Shown one piece after another: positions 7,563 through 16,815 of a stretch of 64,000 nt of DNA. Position 1 is the first letter of the stretch. Each line of letters starts with the position of its first letter. Source of the stretch: Acidobacteriota bacterium (GTDB taxonomy: Bacteria; Acidobacteriota; Terriglobia; Terriglobales; SCQP01). The position numbers and the translations under genes were made by a program. Location: assembly GCA_027314025.1 (NCBI GenBank), contig DAHVCP010000064.1:108984-172983 (forward strand), in the 5' to 3' direction. The notes beneath the pieces were generated by a model. The model saw nothing but the letters and a program-made list of their open reading frames with translations, had not been told where the DNA came from and did no database searches.

Positions 7563-8555
7563 ATGGGCACCGCCAGGGACATGATCGCGCTCCTGCGCAG
7601 CCACGCACGGGGCGACGACGGCGAATTTTACGCCAGGGCGATGCAGGTGGCCGCCCGCGAGGCCCGGCTGGGGCACCAGCGCGTGGCCTCCGAGCTGAAG
7701 GCGGCGATTGACGAGGCCAAGGCGCAGAGGCCAGGCGGCGGCGGCCTGCTGGTCATGCAGCCGCGGCCGGAGCTGGCGGGGCTCGTTTCCGTGTCCACAC
7801 CGGACCTCCGCCTGTCGGCTATGGTATTAGCGAAGGAGACGCGGGAACGGTTGCAGCGGATCGTGCTGGAGCAGCGGCAGGCGCGCAGGCTGCGGGAGAA
7901 GGGGCTGCGCCCGCGCGGCCGGCTCCTACTGCTGGGTCCGCCGGGAACCGGGAAAACAATGACTGCCGGCGCGCTGGCCGGCGAGCTGCACCTACCGCTA
8001 TTAACCGTCCTGCTAGAGGGCGTGATCACGAAGTTCATGGGTGAGTCCGCGTCAAAGCTGCGGGTAATTTTCGACGCGATGGCGCACACATCTGGCGTTT
8101 ACCTCTTTGACGAGTTCGACGCCATCGGCGCGCGCAGGGACCAGCGGAACGACGTCGGCGAGGTGAGGCGGATCCTCAACTCTTTCCTTCAGATGATGGA
8201 TTCCGCCGAGTCGCCGGGCCTGATCATCGCAGCAACGAACCACCCGGATCTGCTGGACTCCGCCCTGTTCCGCCGCTTCGACGACGTCATCGAGTACCTG
8301 CTCCCAAGCCGCCCCGAAGCCGGGGAGGTCATCCGGAACCGTCTGGCGGGGTTCCCGACGGGGCCACTCGACTTCGGCACCGCCGCGGAGGCCGCGGATG
8401 GGCTCTCGCAAGCAGACATTGCACGCGCCTGTGACGAGGCGGCAAAGCTGGCGGTATTGGGCGGCGCAGAGACGATTCGGGAGTCCGATCTGTTGGCTGC
8501 GATCGAGGAGCGGCGTCGCGCTTACCGTCCCGGCGCGGGTGGCGGGAGAAGCTAG
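7563..8555 (+). CDS. ietA: IetA-like AAA ATPase (antidote/regulator of the subtilisin partner)
   Basis: A 330-residue AAA+ ATPase. I chose ATG 7563 (MGTARDMIALLRSH) because family members start the same way; a GTG at 7515 would add 16 unconvincing residues. The N-terminal helical region (1-60, GDDGEFYARAMQVAAREARLGH) is typical of the partner ATPase of S8 proteases. Walker A GPPGTGKT is at 125-132, Walker B YLFDEFD at 180-186, sensor 1 N226 (AATNH), and arginine finger R237/R238 (LFRRFDD). All ATPase residues are intact. It is followed two bases later by a subtilisin-like protease. In the Agrobacterium plasmid IetAS pair the ATPase restrains the toxic protease, and IetAS homologues act against phage. 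Some TTA/CTA leucine codons here are uncommon in neighbours. Confidence 0.82.
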   Translation: MGTARDMIALLRSHARGDDGEFYARAMQVAAREARLGHQRVASELKAAIDEAKAQRPGGGGLLVMQPRPELAGLVSVSTPDLRLSAMVLAKETRERLQRIVLEQRQARRLREKGLRPRGRLLLLGPPGTGKTMTAGALAGELHLPLLTVLLEGVITKFMGESASKLRVIFDAMAHTSGVYLFDEFDAIGARRDQRNDVGEVRRILNSFLQMMDSAESPGLIIAATNHPDLLDSALFRRFDDVIEYLLPSRPEAGEVIRNRLAGFPTGPLDFGTAAEAADGLSQADIARACDEAAKLAVLGGAETIRESDLLAAIEERRRAYRPGAGGGRS

Positions 8556-8557
8556 CG

Positions 8558-10966
8558 TTGCCGAGTGGACCGGAGCGCCTGCACCTGCCGCTTCCGCCGC
8601 CCGGGCTGCGCACGAAGTTCCGGGCGAAGGGCGGCGGCGGCCGGCCGGGCCCCCCAGAACGGGACCGCGTCGCTCACGCGGCGCGCATTCGCAGCGAGCT
8701 GAGGGCAGCGGTCGAGAGGGCTGCGCCGGCTGCCGAGAACAACTACCTCGCCGTCCGGCTCTCCACCGAGGATCCGGAAGTGCTGGCGAGCCTCGGTTCC
8801 TCGGGCGCCGAGCTGGCCGCCGTTCTTCCGGCGGGGGGCGGCGACCTGGGCGTCGCCGCGACGGTGATCGTCCCTGCGGGCCGCGCGGAGGCGTGGCTGG
8901 AGGGGAAACTGAGTGCGTACGAAACGAAGGAAACAAAAAAGGGCCGGCCGAGGAATGAGCGGCTGATCGCCAACGTCGAGTCGCTCGCCTTCGCCGGGCC
9001 CGAGGATATATTCACGGGCCGCCCCGGGGACTTTCCGGCGGGCGCCGGCCCGACCTGGTGGCAGGTGTGGCTCGACAGGGACAAGCATTCCGACGCCCGT
9101 GGGGCCGCGGGGCGCTTCGGGGTACACGTCGCGGGTGGTAGCGAGCTTCAGTTTCCCGACAGCGTTGTGGTTCTCGCCCGGGCCACGAAGGACGCGCTTG
9201 CTGAATGGATGCGGTCAACCGGTGCGGTCCACGAGTTGGCGCTCCCAGAGAACCCCGCGATTCTGGGCCTGGACCAGCGGGAGCAAGCGGGGCTGGCCGA
9301 CGACCTCAGGGCTCGGCTACGCCCACGACTGGGGGACACGGCGGTTTGCCTGCTCGACGTTGGCGTAACCCGCGGCCATCCCCTGCTCACGCCAGCGGTG
9401 AACCAGGGCGACGTCCACGCCTATCTGCCCGCCTGGCCGGTGGACGACTTGGCTGGCCCGGCACCGGGCCACGGCACGGGCATGGCGGGCCTCGCCCTCT
9501 TCGGCGATTTGCGTCCGCTGCTTGCGGGAGGGCTGATCCCGCTTACGCACCGGCTTGAGTCGGTCCGCATTCTTCCCCCTACCGGCCAAAATCACCCGGA
9601 GCAGTATGGCGCGATTACGCGAGAATCCGCCGCGAGACCCGCGGTGGCCCATCCGCAGCGGCGACGGATATTTTGCATGGCGGTCACCGACAAGACCGGG
9701 CAGGCCAACGACGGGTTCCCGACTGCGTGGTCGGGTACCGTTGACCAGTTGTGCTTCGGCAGCGGCGACGGGGCGAGGTTGTTCATCCTGTGCGCCGGCA
9801 ACAGGCGCACGGCCGCAAATTACCCGGCGGGGAAAGACCTTGACCCGGTTGAGAGCCCGGCACAGGCGTGGAACGCACTCACCGTCGGGGCGTTCACCGA
9901 GAAAGACCAGATCGGGGCCGACCCCAGCTACGCGGGCTGGCTGCCCGTGGCGCCCCCCGGCGGCCTCTCGCCGACAAGCCGCACGTCGGTGCCATGGACG
10001 GGTTCCAGGGTCGCGCCGATTAAGCCGGACGTCGTTATGGAGGGGGGTAATTATGCCACAGACGGCACGGCGATCGACCCGGCTGACAGCCTCCAGCTCC
10101 TCACCGCCCGGCCTCAGGGGTCGGGCGGCGCACCGTTCGGTACTTTCGGCGACACCAGCGGCGCCGCAGCGCTGGCGGCGCGCCTCGCGGCGCAGGTTTG
10201 GGAGAGATACCCCGACTATTGGCCAGAAACCGTGCGCGGCCTCGTCGTGCATTCCGCCTCGTGGACGCCGACCATGGCGGCCTCCGCCGGGACGACCATG
10301 GCCTCCCGCGAGCTCACCCTCCGGCGCTGTGGATACGGCGCGCCCGATCCCCAGCTTGCGATGTCCAGTTTTGCCGACGAGGTGACGCTGGTCGGCCAGC
10401 ACGCCCTCCAGCCGTTTACCGCCGAGGGGAAGGCGGGCGATATGGTGTTATACAAGCTGCCCTGGCCGGCGGCTCATCTACGGGAGCTGGCTGGGCTGCA
10501 GGTGCAACTCCGCGTGACGCTTTCTTACTTCATCGAGCCCAAGCCGGGTCGGCGGGGCGGTTTCGGCAAATACCAATATCCGTCGCACCAACTTCGCTTC
10601 GAGCTCAAGCGCTCCGATGAGACCGAGGCGCGGTTTAATTCCCGCGTCAACCGGCTGGCGGATAAGGTGAAGGACGGGCCGGAGGGTGAGCCGTGGAGCT
10701 ACGGGAAGCTGCGCAACCACGGCTCGATCCACTCCGACATCTGGGAGGGCGACGCGGCCGCCCTCGCGCGGCGCGACCTCCTTGCCGTCTTTCCGGCGTC
10801 CGGCTGGTGGAAAATGGCTGCGGAGGGGGCGGTGCGAACGCGGCTCGCGAGATACGCGCTCATCGTTTCCCTGCGCGTGATCGAGCCGGTTGCCGCCAGG
10901 GTTGACCTTTACGCGGAGGTCGAGAACGTGATCAAAGCCCCAATCGCCGTCCCGGTCGATGGCTAG
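8558..10966 (+). CDS. ietS: IetS-like subtilisin (S8) serine protease
   Basis: An 802-residue protein beginning at TTG 8558, two bases after the ATPase stop and preceded by GGGAGA. The subtilisin triad is D267 (LLDVGVTRGHPL), H305 (GHGTGMAG) and S534 (GDTSGAAA), with oxyanion N415 (CAGN). The N-terminal 260 residues hold no signal peptide, so it acts in the cytosol. The C-terminal 230 residues form a beta-rich domain. This long cytosolic S8 protease beside an AAA ATPase matches the IetAS module, described first as a plasmid incompatibility toxin-antitoxin and later as an anti-phage defence system. The catalytic residues are intact. Whether this copy is active in defence, and what it cleaves, is inference. 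Confidence 0.82.
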   Translation: MPSGPERLHLPLPPPGLRTKFRAKGGGGRPGPPERDRVAHAARIRSELRAAVERAAPAAENNYLAVRLSTEDPEVLASLGSSGAELAAVLPAGGGDLGVAATVIVPAGRAEAWLEGKLSAYETKETKKGRPRNERLIANVESLAFAGPEDIFTGRPGDFPAGAGPTWWQVWLDRDKHSDARGAAGRFGVHVAGGSELQFPDSVVVLARATKDALAEWMRSTGAVHELALPENPAILGLDQREQAGLADDLRARLRPRLGDTAVCLLDVGVTRGHPLLTPAVNQGDVHAYLPAWPVDDLAGPAPGHGTGMAGLALFGDLRPLLAGGLIPLTHRLESVRILPPTGQNHPEQYGAITRESAARPAVAHPQRRRIFCMAVTDKTGQANDGFPTAWSGTVDQLCFGSGDGARLFILCAGNRRTAANYPAGKDLDPVESPAQAWNALTVGAFTEKDQIGADPSYAGWLPVAPPGGLSPTSRTSVPWTGSRVAPIKPDVVMEGGNYATDGTAIDPADSLQLLTARPQGSGGAPFGTFGDTSGAAALAARLAAQVWERYPDYWPETVRGLVVHSASWTPTMAASAGTTMASRELTLRRCGYGAPDPQLAMSSFADEVTLVGQHALQPFTAEGKAGDMVLYKLPWPAAHLRELAGLQVQLRVTLSYFIEPKPGRRGGFGKYQYPSHQLRFELKRSDETEARFNSRVNRLADKVKDGPEGEPWSYGKLRNHGSIHSDIWEGDAAALARRDLLAVFPASGWWKMAAEGAVRTRLARYALIVSLRVIEPVAARVDLYAEVENVIKAPIAVPVDG

Positions 10967-10987
10967 TGCCTGCGCGCCGCCGCGGCG

Positions 10988-13900
10988 TCAGACCTTGAGC
11001 GTGTCGCCGTCGCGGGCGAAGAGCTGGTAAAAGACGGGGTAGATAAAGAAGCCCAGGAGCATGGGCATCAGCATGCCGCCGACGATGACGATGGCGAAGG
11101 GCCGCTGGCTGTCGGAGCCGATGTTGAAGGAGGTGGCGGCGGGCAGCAGGCCCAGGCAGGCGACCAGGGCGGTCATCAGGATGGGGCGCAGCCGGAGCAT
11201 GGCCGCCTCATGCGTGGCGTCGGCGATGTTTTTGCCCTCCAGGCGCAGCTGGTTGGCGTAGCTAACCATGATGACGGCCATTTCGGTGGAGACGCCGAGC
11301 AGGGCCAGGAAGCCGATGCCGGAAGAAACGCTGAACGGCGTGTGCGTGAGCTTGAGGGCCAGAATGGCGCCGATGGGCTCGGTGAGCACGACGCTGAGGA
11401 AGACCGCCACTGGGAACTTGACGTTGCCGTAGAGCGAGAACAGGATCAGGAAGATCAGGGCCAGGGCCAGCGGACCGACGACGGAGAGCTGTTTTCTGGC
11501 GGCGACGTACTCGCCGTATTCGCCGCCCCAGGTGACGTGATAGCCGAAGGGCAGGCGCACCTGCCGGCGCACCGCCTGCTGCGCGGCGGCGACGGCGTGG
11601 GCCAGGTCGCGGCCGACCACGCTGTACTGCACGCCGATGTAGCGCTGGCCATTTTGGCGGTAGATGAAGGAGGCGCCGTTTTCCTCCTTGATGGTGGCGA
11701 TCTGGTCCAGCGGAATCAGCCGCCCGCCCGGGTCGGCGACCTGGAGCTGGCTGATGGCCTGCGCGCTCCGGCGGTATTTGGGCTCCATGCGGACCACCAG
11801 GTCGAAGAGCATTTCGCCCTGGATGACCTGGGTCGCCGCCTGGCCGCCGATGGCGGCTTGGATGACGTCCTCGGCGTCGGCGATGCTGATGCCGTAGCGC
11901 GCCGCCTTGCGGCGGTCAATGCGGATCAACAGGCTAGGTTGGCCCAGCTCGCGGATCACCACCAGCGAGGTGAAGCCGCGCACATGCGCCAGCACCTGCT
12001 TGATTTGCAGCGCCTTGCGCTGGAGGACCTGCAGGTTCGGGCCGTAGATCTTGACCGCCAGGGCGCTCTTCAACCCGGTCAGCGCCTCATCCACCGCATC
12101 CTCGGCGGGCTGGGTGAAGTTGACAATGATGCCGGGGAAGGCGGAGAGCCGCTGCCGCATGTTGGCGACCAGCGCCTTCTTGTTGTGCGCCACGCTCTTT
12201 TGCCAGCTGGGGTCGTTATAGGGGCGAAGGCCGACGAAGAATTCGTCGTTGAAAAAGCCGGTGGAGTCGGTGCCGTCGTCGGGGCGGCCCAGCTCGCTGC
12301 CAACGTAGGTGACCTGGGGATAGGAGCGAAGAACCGCGCGGATCTGGGGCGAGATCTTGGCGGCTTCGCGCCAGGAGATGGAATCCGGCATGGTGGCGCG
12401 CACCCACAGCGCGCCTTCATCCAAATGGGGCATGAACTCGCCGCCAATGGAGGGCACCAGCGACATGGTGGCGGCGAAGAGCACGACCGTGCCGCCGACC
12501 ATCATCCAGGGATGCTTCAGCGCCCAGCGCAGGCGGCCGGCGTAGAAGCGCTTGATCCACTCGAAAACGCGCGTGCTCTTGTCCTTGGCGCCGTGCGTGA
12601 ACCAGAAGGAGGTCAGCACCGGCACCAGGGTGAGGGTGACGGCCAGGGCGCCGATCAGCGCGAAGACCATCGTGTCGGCCATGGGATGGAACAGCTTGCC
12701 CGAAGGGCCGGTGAGCGCGTAGATGGGCAGATAGCCGGCGATGATGACGGCGACGGAATAGAAAATCGGACGGTCCACTTCCTTGGCCGCCGATGCGATC
12801 ACCTCGAAGAGGTTGTAGTCCGTGCCCTGGCGCTCGCCCAGTTCTCGGAAGATGTTCTCCATCATGACGACGGTGCCGTCAATGATGACGCCGAAGTCTA
12901 TGGCGCCGATGGAGAGCAGATTGGCGCCGATGCCCTCGCCGTGGAGCAGGATGAAGGAAAACAGCAGCGCCAGCGGGATGGTGATGGAGACGATGACCGC
13001 GGCGCGGAAGCTGACCAGGAAAAACAGCAGGACGATGAAGACCAGGATCAGGCCGCGCAGCAGATTGCCCTCGATGGTCTGCTGCGTCAGGTGGATCAGG
13101 CCGATGCGGTCGTAAAAGGGCAGGACCTTGACGTCCGGAGGCAGCAGCCCGTGGTTGAGGCGGTGCGTGAGGGCCTCGACGCGATGCAGCACCGTCTGGG
13201 TCTGATCGCCGGTGCGCATCATGATGACGCCTTCGACGGCGTCATTGTTGTTTTGGAAGCCGTATTCGCCCAGCCGCGGGGCGTGGCCGATGACCACCTT
13301 GGCGACGTCCTTGATGTAGACCGGGACGCCGTCGTGGCTGCCGACGACGATGTTGCGGATGTCCTTGCGGTCGCGGACCAGGCCGATGCCGCGGACGTAG
13401 TAGAACTGCCCGCCGCGGGAATAGAAGCCGCCGCCGGTGTTGGCGTTGTTGGCGGCGAGGGCCGCGTCCACCTGGGCCACGCTCAAGCCGTAGCCGTAGA
13501 GCTTGGTGGGGTTGAGCAGCACCTGATATTGCATCACCGTGCCGCCGAAGCCGCTGTCATCGGCGACGCCGGGAAGGGATTTGTAGTCGCGCGACAGCAC
13601 CCAGTCCTGGATGGTCTTCAGCTCCTGCGGCGAGCGGTCGGGGCTTTCGACCACGTAGCGGTAGATCAGGTCGCTGGGGCTGGAGTTGGGCGACATGGTG
13701 GGCACCACGCCGGCCGGCAGCGAGGCCTCCATCATGCGGCGGTAGGCCAGATCGCGGGCCCAATAGACGTCCGTGCCGTTCTTGAAGGTCAGGGTCACGT
13801 CCGACAGGCCGTACAGCGAGATCGAACGCATGTACACCATGTGCGGCGTGGCGTTGAAGGACAGCTCGATGGGCAGCGTCACCAGCCGCTCGACTTCCTC

Positions 13901-14074
13901 GGCGGCGTGGCCCGGCCACTGGGTGATGATCTCGACAATTGGCGGCGAAAGGTCGGGATAGGCGTCCAGCGGCATGCGGCGGAAGGAGATGATGCCGCCG
14001 GTGGCGACCAGCAAGGCGATCAGGATCACCATGAAGCGCTGGCGGAGGGCGAGTTGAACCAGGCGGTGGATCAT
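10988..14074 (-). CDS. Heavy-metal RND efflux pump (CzcA/CusA-like)
   Basis: A 1028-residue inner membrane RND pump, the proton-driven component of a three-part exporter. The fourth membrane segment contains AIDFGVIIDGTVVMMEN, with D393, D399 and E406 matching the three acidic residues that define the CzcA-type heavy-metal family. Two periplasmic porter regions (about 40-330 and 560-860) and twelve expected membrane segments are present. It is the last gene of an operon with the fusion protein (28 bases upstream) and outer membrane channel. Substrate may be Co/Zn/Cd or Cu/Ag; the sequence alone does not say. A large open frame on the opposite strand is a codon shadow. Confidence 0.93.
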   Translation of the reverse strand: MIHRLVQLALRQRFMVILIALLVATGGIISFRRMPLDAYPDLSPPIVEIITQWPGHAAEEVERLVTLPIELSFNATPHMVYMRSISLYGLSDVTLTFKNGTDVYWARDLAYRRMMEASLPAGVVPTMSPNSSPSDLIYRYVVESPDRSPQELKTIQDWVLSRDYKSLPGVADDSGFGGTVMQYQVLLNPTKLYGYGLSVAQVDAALAANNANTGGGFYSRGGQFYYVRGIGLVRDRKDIRNIVVGSHDGVPVYIKDVAKVVIGHAPRLGEYGFQNNNDAVEGVIMMRTGDQTQTVLHRVEALTHRLNHGLLPPDVKVLPFYDRIGLIHLTQQTIEGNLLRGLILVFIVLLFFLVSFRAAVIVSITIPLALLFSFILLHGEGIGANLLSIGAIDFGVIIDGTVVMMENIFRELGERQGTDYNLFEVIASAAKEVDRPIFYSVAVIIAGYLPIYALTGPSGKLFHPMADTMVFALIGALAVTLTLVPVLTSFWFTHGAKDKSTRVFEWIKRFYAGRLRWALKHPWMMVGGTVVLFAATMSLVPSIGGEFMPHLDEGALWVRATMPDSISWREAAKISPQIRAVLRSYPQVTYVGSELGRPDDGTDSTGFFNDEFFVGLRPYNDPSWQKSVAHNKKALVANMRQRLSAFPGIIVNFTQPAEDAVDEALTGLKSALAVKIYGPNLQVLQRKALQIKQVLAHVRGFTSLVVIRELGQPSLLIRIDRRKAARYGISIADAEDVIQAAIGGQAATQVIQGEMLFDLVVRMEPKYRRSAQAISQLQVADPGGRLIPLDQIATIKEENGASFIYRQNGQRYIGVQYSVVGRDLAHAVAAAQQAVRRQVRLPFGYHVTWGGEYGEYVAARKQLSVVGPLALALIFLILFSLYGNVKFPVAVFLSVVLTEPIGAILALKLTHTPFSVSSGIGFLALLGVSTEMAVIMVSYANQLRLEGKNIADATHEAAMLRLRPILMTALVACLGLLPAATSFNIGSDSQRPFAIVIVGGMLMPMLLGFFIYPVFYQLFARDGDTLKV

Positions 14075-14102
14075 CGCAATCGGCGGGGGTACGGGTGGGG
14101 GA

Positions 14103-15314
14103 TTAATCCTGCAATTGGCTGGCGAACTGAATGAAGATGGCGCCTTGGGCCAGCACGCGGTCGCCGGGCTTCAAGCCGCCGAGGATCTGGGTACTGCCGT
14201 TCTGGCTGGGGCCAATGTCCACCAACCGGCGGCGGAACTGCCCGCGCTGGGCGGTGGCGAGGTAAACGAACGGATGGTTGACGTTGTCGCGCAGGATGGC
14301 GGAGTTGGGCACGGTGAGGGCGTGGGCAATGCGGCCGGCGCGCACCACGGCGGTGACGAACATTTGGTTCTTCAGCCGGGCGCCGGGATTGGCGGTGACG
14401 ATGCGCGCCTGCACGGTGCGGGTTTTGGGGTCCAGGGTGGCGCCGATGTAGGAGATGCGGCCGTGGAAGACGCGGCCAGGATAGGCGCTGGCGGTGATCG
14501 CCACGGGCTGGCCGACGGCGATGACGCCGAGCTGGCGCTCATAGACGTGCACCTGCACCCAGACGCTGCCCATGTCGGAGATGGTGAACACCTGGCTGCC
14601 GGCGGAGACCAGCTGGCCGGGGGCGACATCGCGCGCCACCACCATGCCGGCGATCGGCGCCACCACGGGCAGCACCGGCGAAGCCTGGCCGCTGACGCGG
14701 GCGGGATCGGTGATGCCCAGCACGTGCAGCGCGGCGATGGCGTTTTGCAGCGCCGCATCGGCCTGCGCTTGGCTGGCCTGCGCCTGCTCCAGCGCCTGCT
14801 GGGCAATGGCGTGGTGTTCGTACAAATCCTGGGCGCGGCGCTCGTTCTCGCGCGCCAATTGCGCCGCGGCCTTGGCCTTCAGATACGCCGCCCGCGCGCC
14901 GGAATAATCCGGGCTGCGGACTTCCAACAGCGGCTGGCCGGCGCGAACCCATTCGCCGGGCACGGCCAGGATGCGCCCCACCGGGCCGCCCACCGGCGTC
15001 AGCACCGGCGTGGTGCGGAATTGGTTGTACTCCACCGTGCCCGGCAGTTGCAGCGTGCGGGTGATGGTCGTCGGCGCGATGGTGACCACCTGCAAATGGC
15101 CCCATTGGTTGCGCGGCACGGTGAACAGCGAGGGATGCACGTTGGCCGCGGCGGCCGTGGTGGTGGCGGTGAAGGCGGGGGCGGCCTTGGCGTCGTGGCC
15201 GCAGCCGGCCAGGAGCAGCCCGCACGTGGCGGCCAGCGCGGCGGCCAAGATGGTGGTCAGAGCCGGCGGCGCGCGGCGGCCGGCGGGCCTCGGGTTGCGG
15301 TAGGGCTGGGTCAT
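14103..15314 (-). CDS. RND periplasmic fusion lipoprotein (CzcB/CusB-like)
   Basis: A 403-residue membrane fusion protein linking the pump to the outer membrane channel. The signal peptide ends in a lipobox, LLLAGC, with C38 as the lipidated residue. The core has the two lipoyl half-motifs (GRILAVPGEWVRAGQPLLEVRSPDY and VVARDVAPGQLVSAGSQVF), a helical hairpin between them (about 135-195) and beta-barrel and membrane-proximal domains after. It starts at ATG 15314, overlapping the stop of the channel gene in ATGA, so translation is coupled. Confidence 0.92.
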   Translation of the reverse strand: MTQPYRNPRPAGRRAPPALTTILAAALAATCGLLLAGCGHDAKAAPAFTATTTAAAANVHPSLFTVPRNQWGHLQVVTIAPTTITRTLQLPGTVEYNQFRTTPVLTPVGGPVGRILAVPGEWVRAGQPLLEVRSPDYSGARAAYLKAKAAAQLARENERRAQDLYEHHAIAQQALEQAQASQAQADAALQNAIAALHVLGITDPARVSGQASPVLPVVAPIAGMVVARDVAPGQLVSAGSQVFTISDMGSVWVQVHVYERQLGVIAVGQPVAITASAYPGRVFHGRISYIGATLDPKTRTVQARIVTANPGARLKNQMFVTAVVRAGRIAHALTVPNSAILRDNVNHPFVYLATAQRGQFRRRLVDIGPSQNGSTQILGGLKPGDRVLAQGAIFIQFASQLQD

Positions 15315-16705
15315 GGTAAGTGCCTCGTTCCCGCCATCTCCATCAATTGCTCCCGCGCCAGCATGTAGGCCGCCAGCGCCCGGCGGTAGGCCAGTTCGGT
15401 GCTGCGGTAGCTGCGCTCGGCGTCGAGAAAGTTCAGCAGGCTGACCGCGCCCCGGGTGTAGGCGTAGGAGCTGATGCTGCGCGATTCCCGCGCCTGCTTC
15501 AGGTAGCCGCTTTGGTAGAGCTGCACCACCCTGGCGCCCGTGCGCGCGGCGTCATAGGCCCGGCTCACCTGCATCAGCGCCAACTGGCGGGCGGCGTCGG
15601 CCATGTCCCGCGCCCGCAGGCGGGCGTAGGCGGCGTGCTCGATGTTGCCCTGGTTGCGGTTGAACACGGGGATCTGCATGTTGAAGGTCAGACTGCCGGT
15701 GTTGGCCGCGCTGACGTGGGTGTAGCCGAAGGTCACGGTCAGGTTGCGCTTGCCATTGGCCTTGGCCAGCAAATATTGCCCGCGCGCCGCGGTGATGCCC
15801 TGCCGGGCGGCGCGCAGGTCGGGCCGGTTCTTCAGCGCCAGGGCGCGATAATCGTCGGCGGCGCCGTGCAAGGGGGTGAATACCAGATGGCCGATGACGT
15901 GGAAGTTCCGCGCCAGAGCGGCGTCACCCACCGCCGCCCGCAGGCTGGCGCGGGCTTGCACCAGGTTCAGTTGCGCCGAGGAGACGTCGGTCTGGAATTG
16001 CAGGCGCTGGAGCTTGATCTTCAGGTAATCGCCTTCGCTGATTTGGCCCGCTTGGTAGCGGGCACGGGAGACCTGGATGGTTTGGTTGAAGCTTGCCAGG
16101 TCGCGGCGCGCGAAGGCCAAGGTGGATTTGGCCAGCAACACGGCCACGAACTGCTGCGCCACCTGAAAGCCGAGGCGGCGGCGGACGTCGGCGACGTCGG
16201 AGCGGGTGACGGCGGTGACCTCCTGGGCGGCTTGCATGCGCCGCTGGCGCTTGCCGCCGCGCTCGAAGGTGTAGCCGACCAGCGCGTCGAATTCGGAGGA
16301 ATTGTTCAGGAAGGCCCGGTTGAATTTGTCCGGATCGAAATAGGGGACGAACAGCGCGTCCCAGGTGAACACCGGGTTGGGGCGGAGTGAGGCGGTGATT
16401 TGATTGGCCTCGGCTTCCGGAACGGCCATGGCGTCGGCCCGCAAGCTGGGGTTGAAGGCCAGGGCCAAGGCGATGGCTTGGCCCAGCGTCACCTGGCGCG
16501 CCGGCGTGGCCGGCAGCGGCGGCCGCGGGAATGGTGCCGGCTGCGCGGCGGCGGGCAGGCCCAGGGCAGCGACGGTCGGCGGGATGCCGGCGCGCTGGGA
16601 GCCGCCATGGGATGGCGGCGTGAGCGCCAGCGCCGGGAGGGCGCCGGCCAGCAGGACGCCGGCGAACACGGCGCGGGCGCATCGGAACCGGGGGAAGAGC
16701 GGCAT
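15311..16705 (-). CDS. TolC-family outer membrane channel (CzcC-like)
   Basis: A 464-residue outer membrane efflux protein, first gene of the heavy-metal RND operon. ATG 16705 opens a signal peptide (ARAVFAGVLLAGALPALA). Two outer-membrane-factor repeats follow, each with long helices (LGQAIALALAFNPSLRADAM near 98; ALALKNRPDLRAARQGI near 300), as in CzcC/CusC. A frame reaching to 16909 exists but overlaps the neighbouring gene's end and has no signal. No regulator gene adjoins the operon. Confidence 0.92.
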   Translation of the reverse strand: MPLFPRFRCARAVFAGVLLAGALPALALTPPSHGGSQRAGIPPTVAALGLPAAAQPAPFPRPPLPATPARQVTLGQAIALALAFNPSLRADAMAVPEAEANQITASLRPNPVFTWDALFVPYFDPDKFNRAFLNNSSEFDALVGYTFERGGKRQRRMQAAQEVTAVTRSDVADVRRRLGFQVAQQFVAVLLAKSTLAFARRDLASFNQTIQVSRARYQAGQISEGDYLKIKLQRLQFQTDVSSAQLNLVQARASLRAAVGDAALARNFHVIGHLVFTPLHGAADDYRALALKNRPDLRAARQGITAARGQYLLAKANGKRNLTVTFGYTHVSAANTGSLTFNMQIPVFNRNQGNIEHAAYARLRARDMADAARQLALMQVSRAYDAARTGARVVQLYQSGYLKQARESRSISSYAYTRGAVSLLNFLDAERSYRSTELAYRRALAAYMLAREQLMEMAGTRHLP

Positions 16706-16815
16706 CTTGGGATGGGCACGACCGGTCCGAGCACAACAGAAGCGCCCGAACGCCAGATACTGGGACGGATGATTCCGGAGTCGGGTTTCAGCCAACCTTA
16801 AGGTTCGCCGGCCGC

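Noticed and set aside
11210..14134. 974-codon open frame on the plus strand opposite the RND pump
   Set aside because: It mirrors the codon bias of the real gene; its protein is Asp/Glu/His/Gly-rich with no domain, while the opposite strand encodes a clear CzcA pump.
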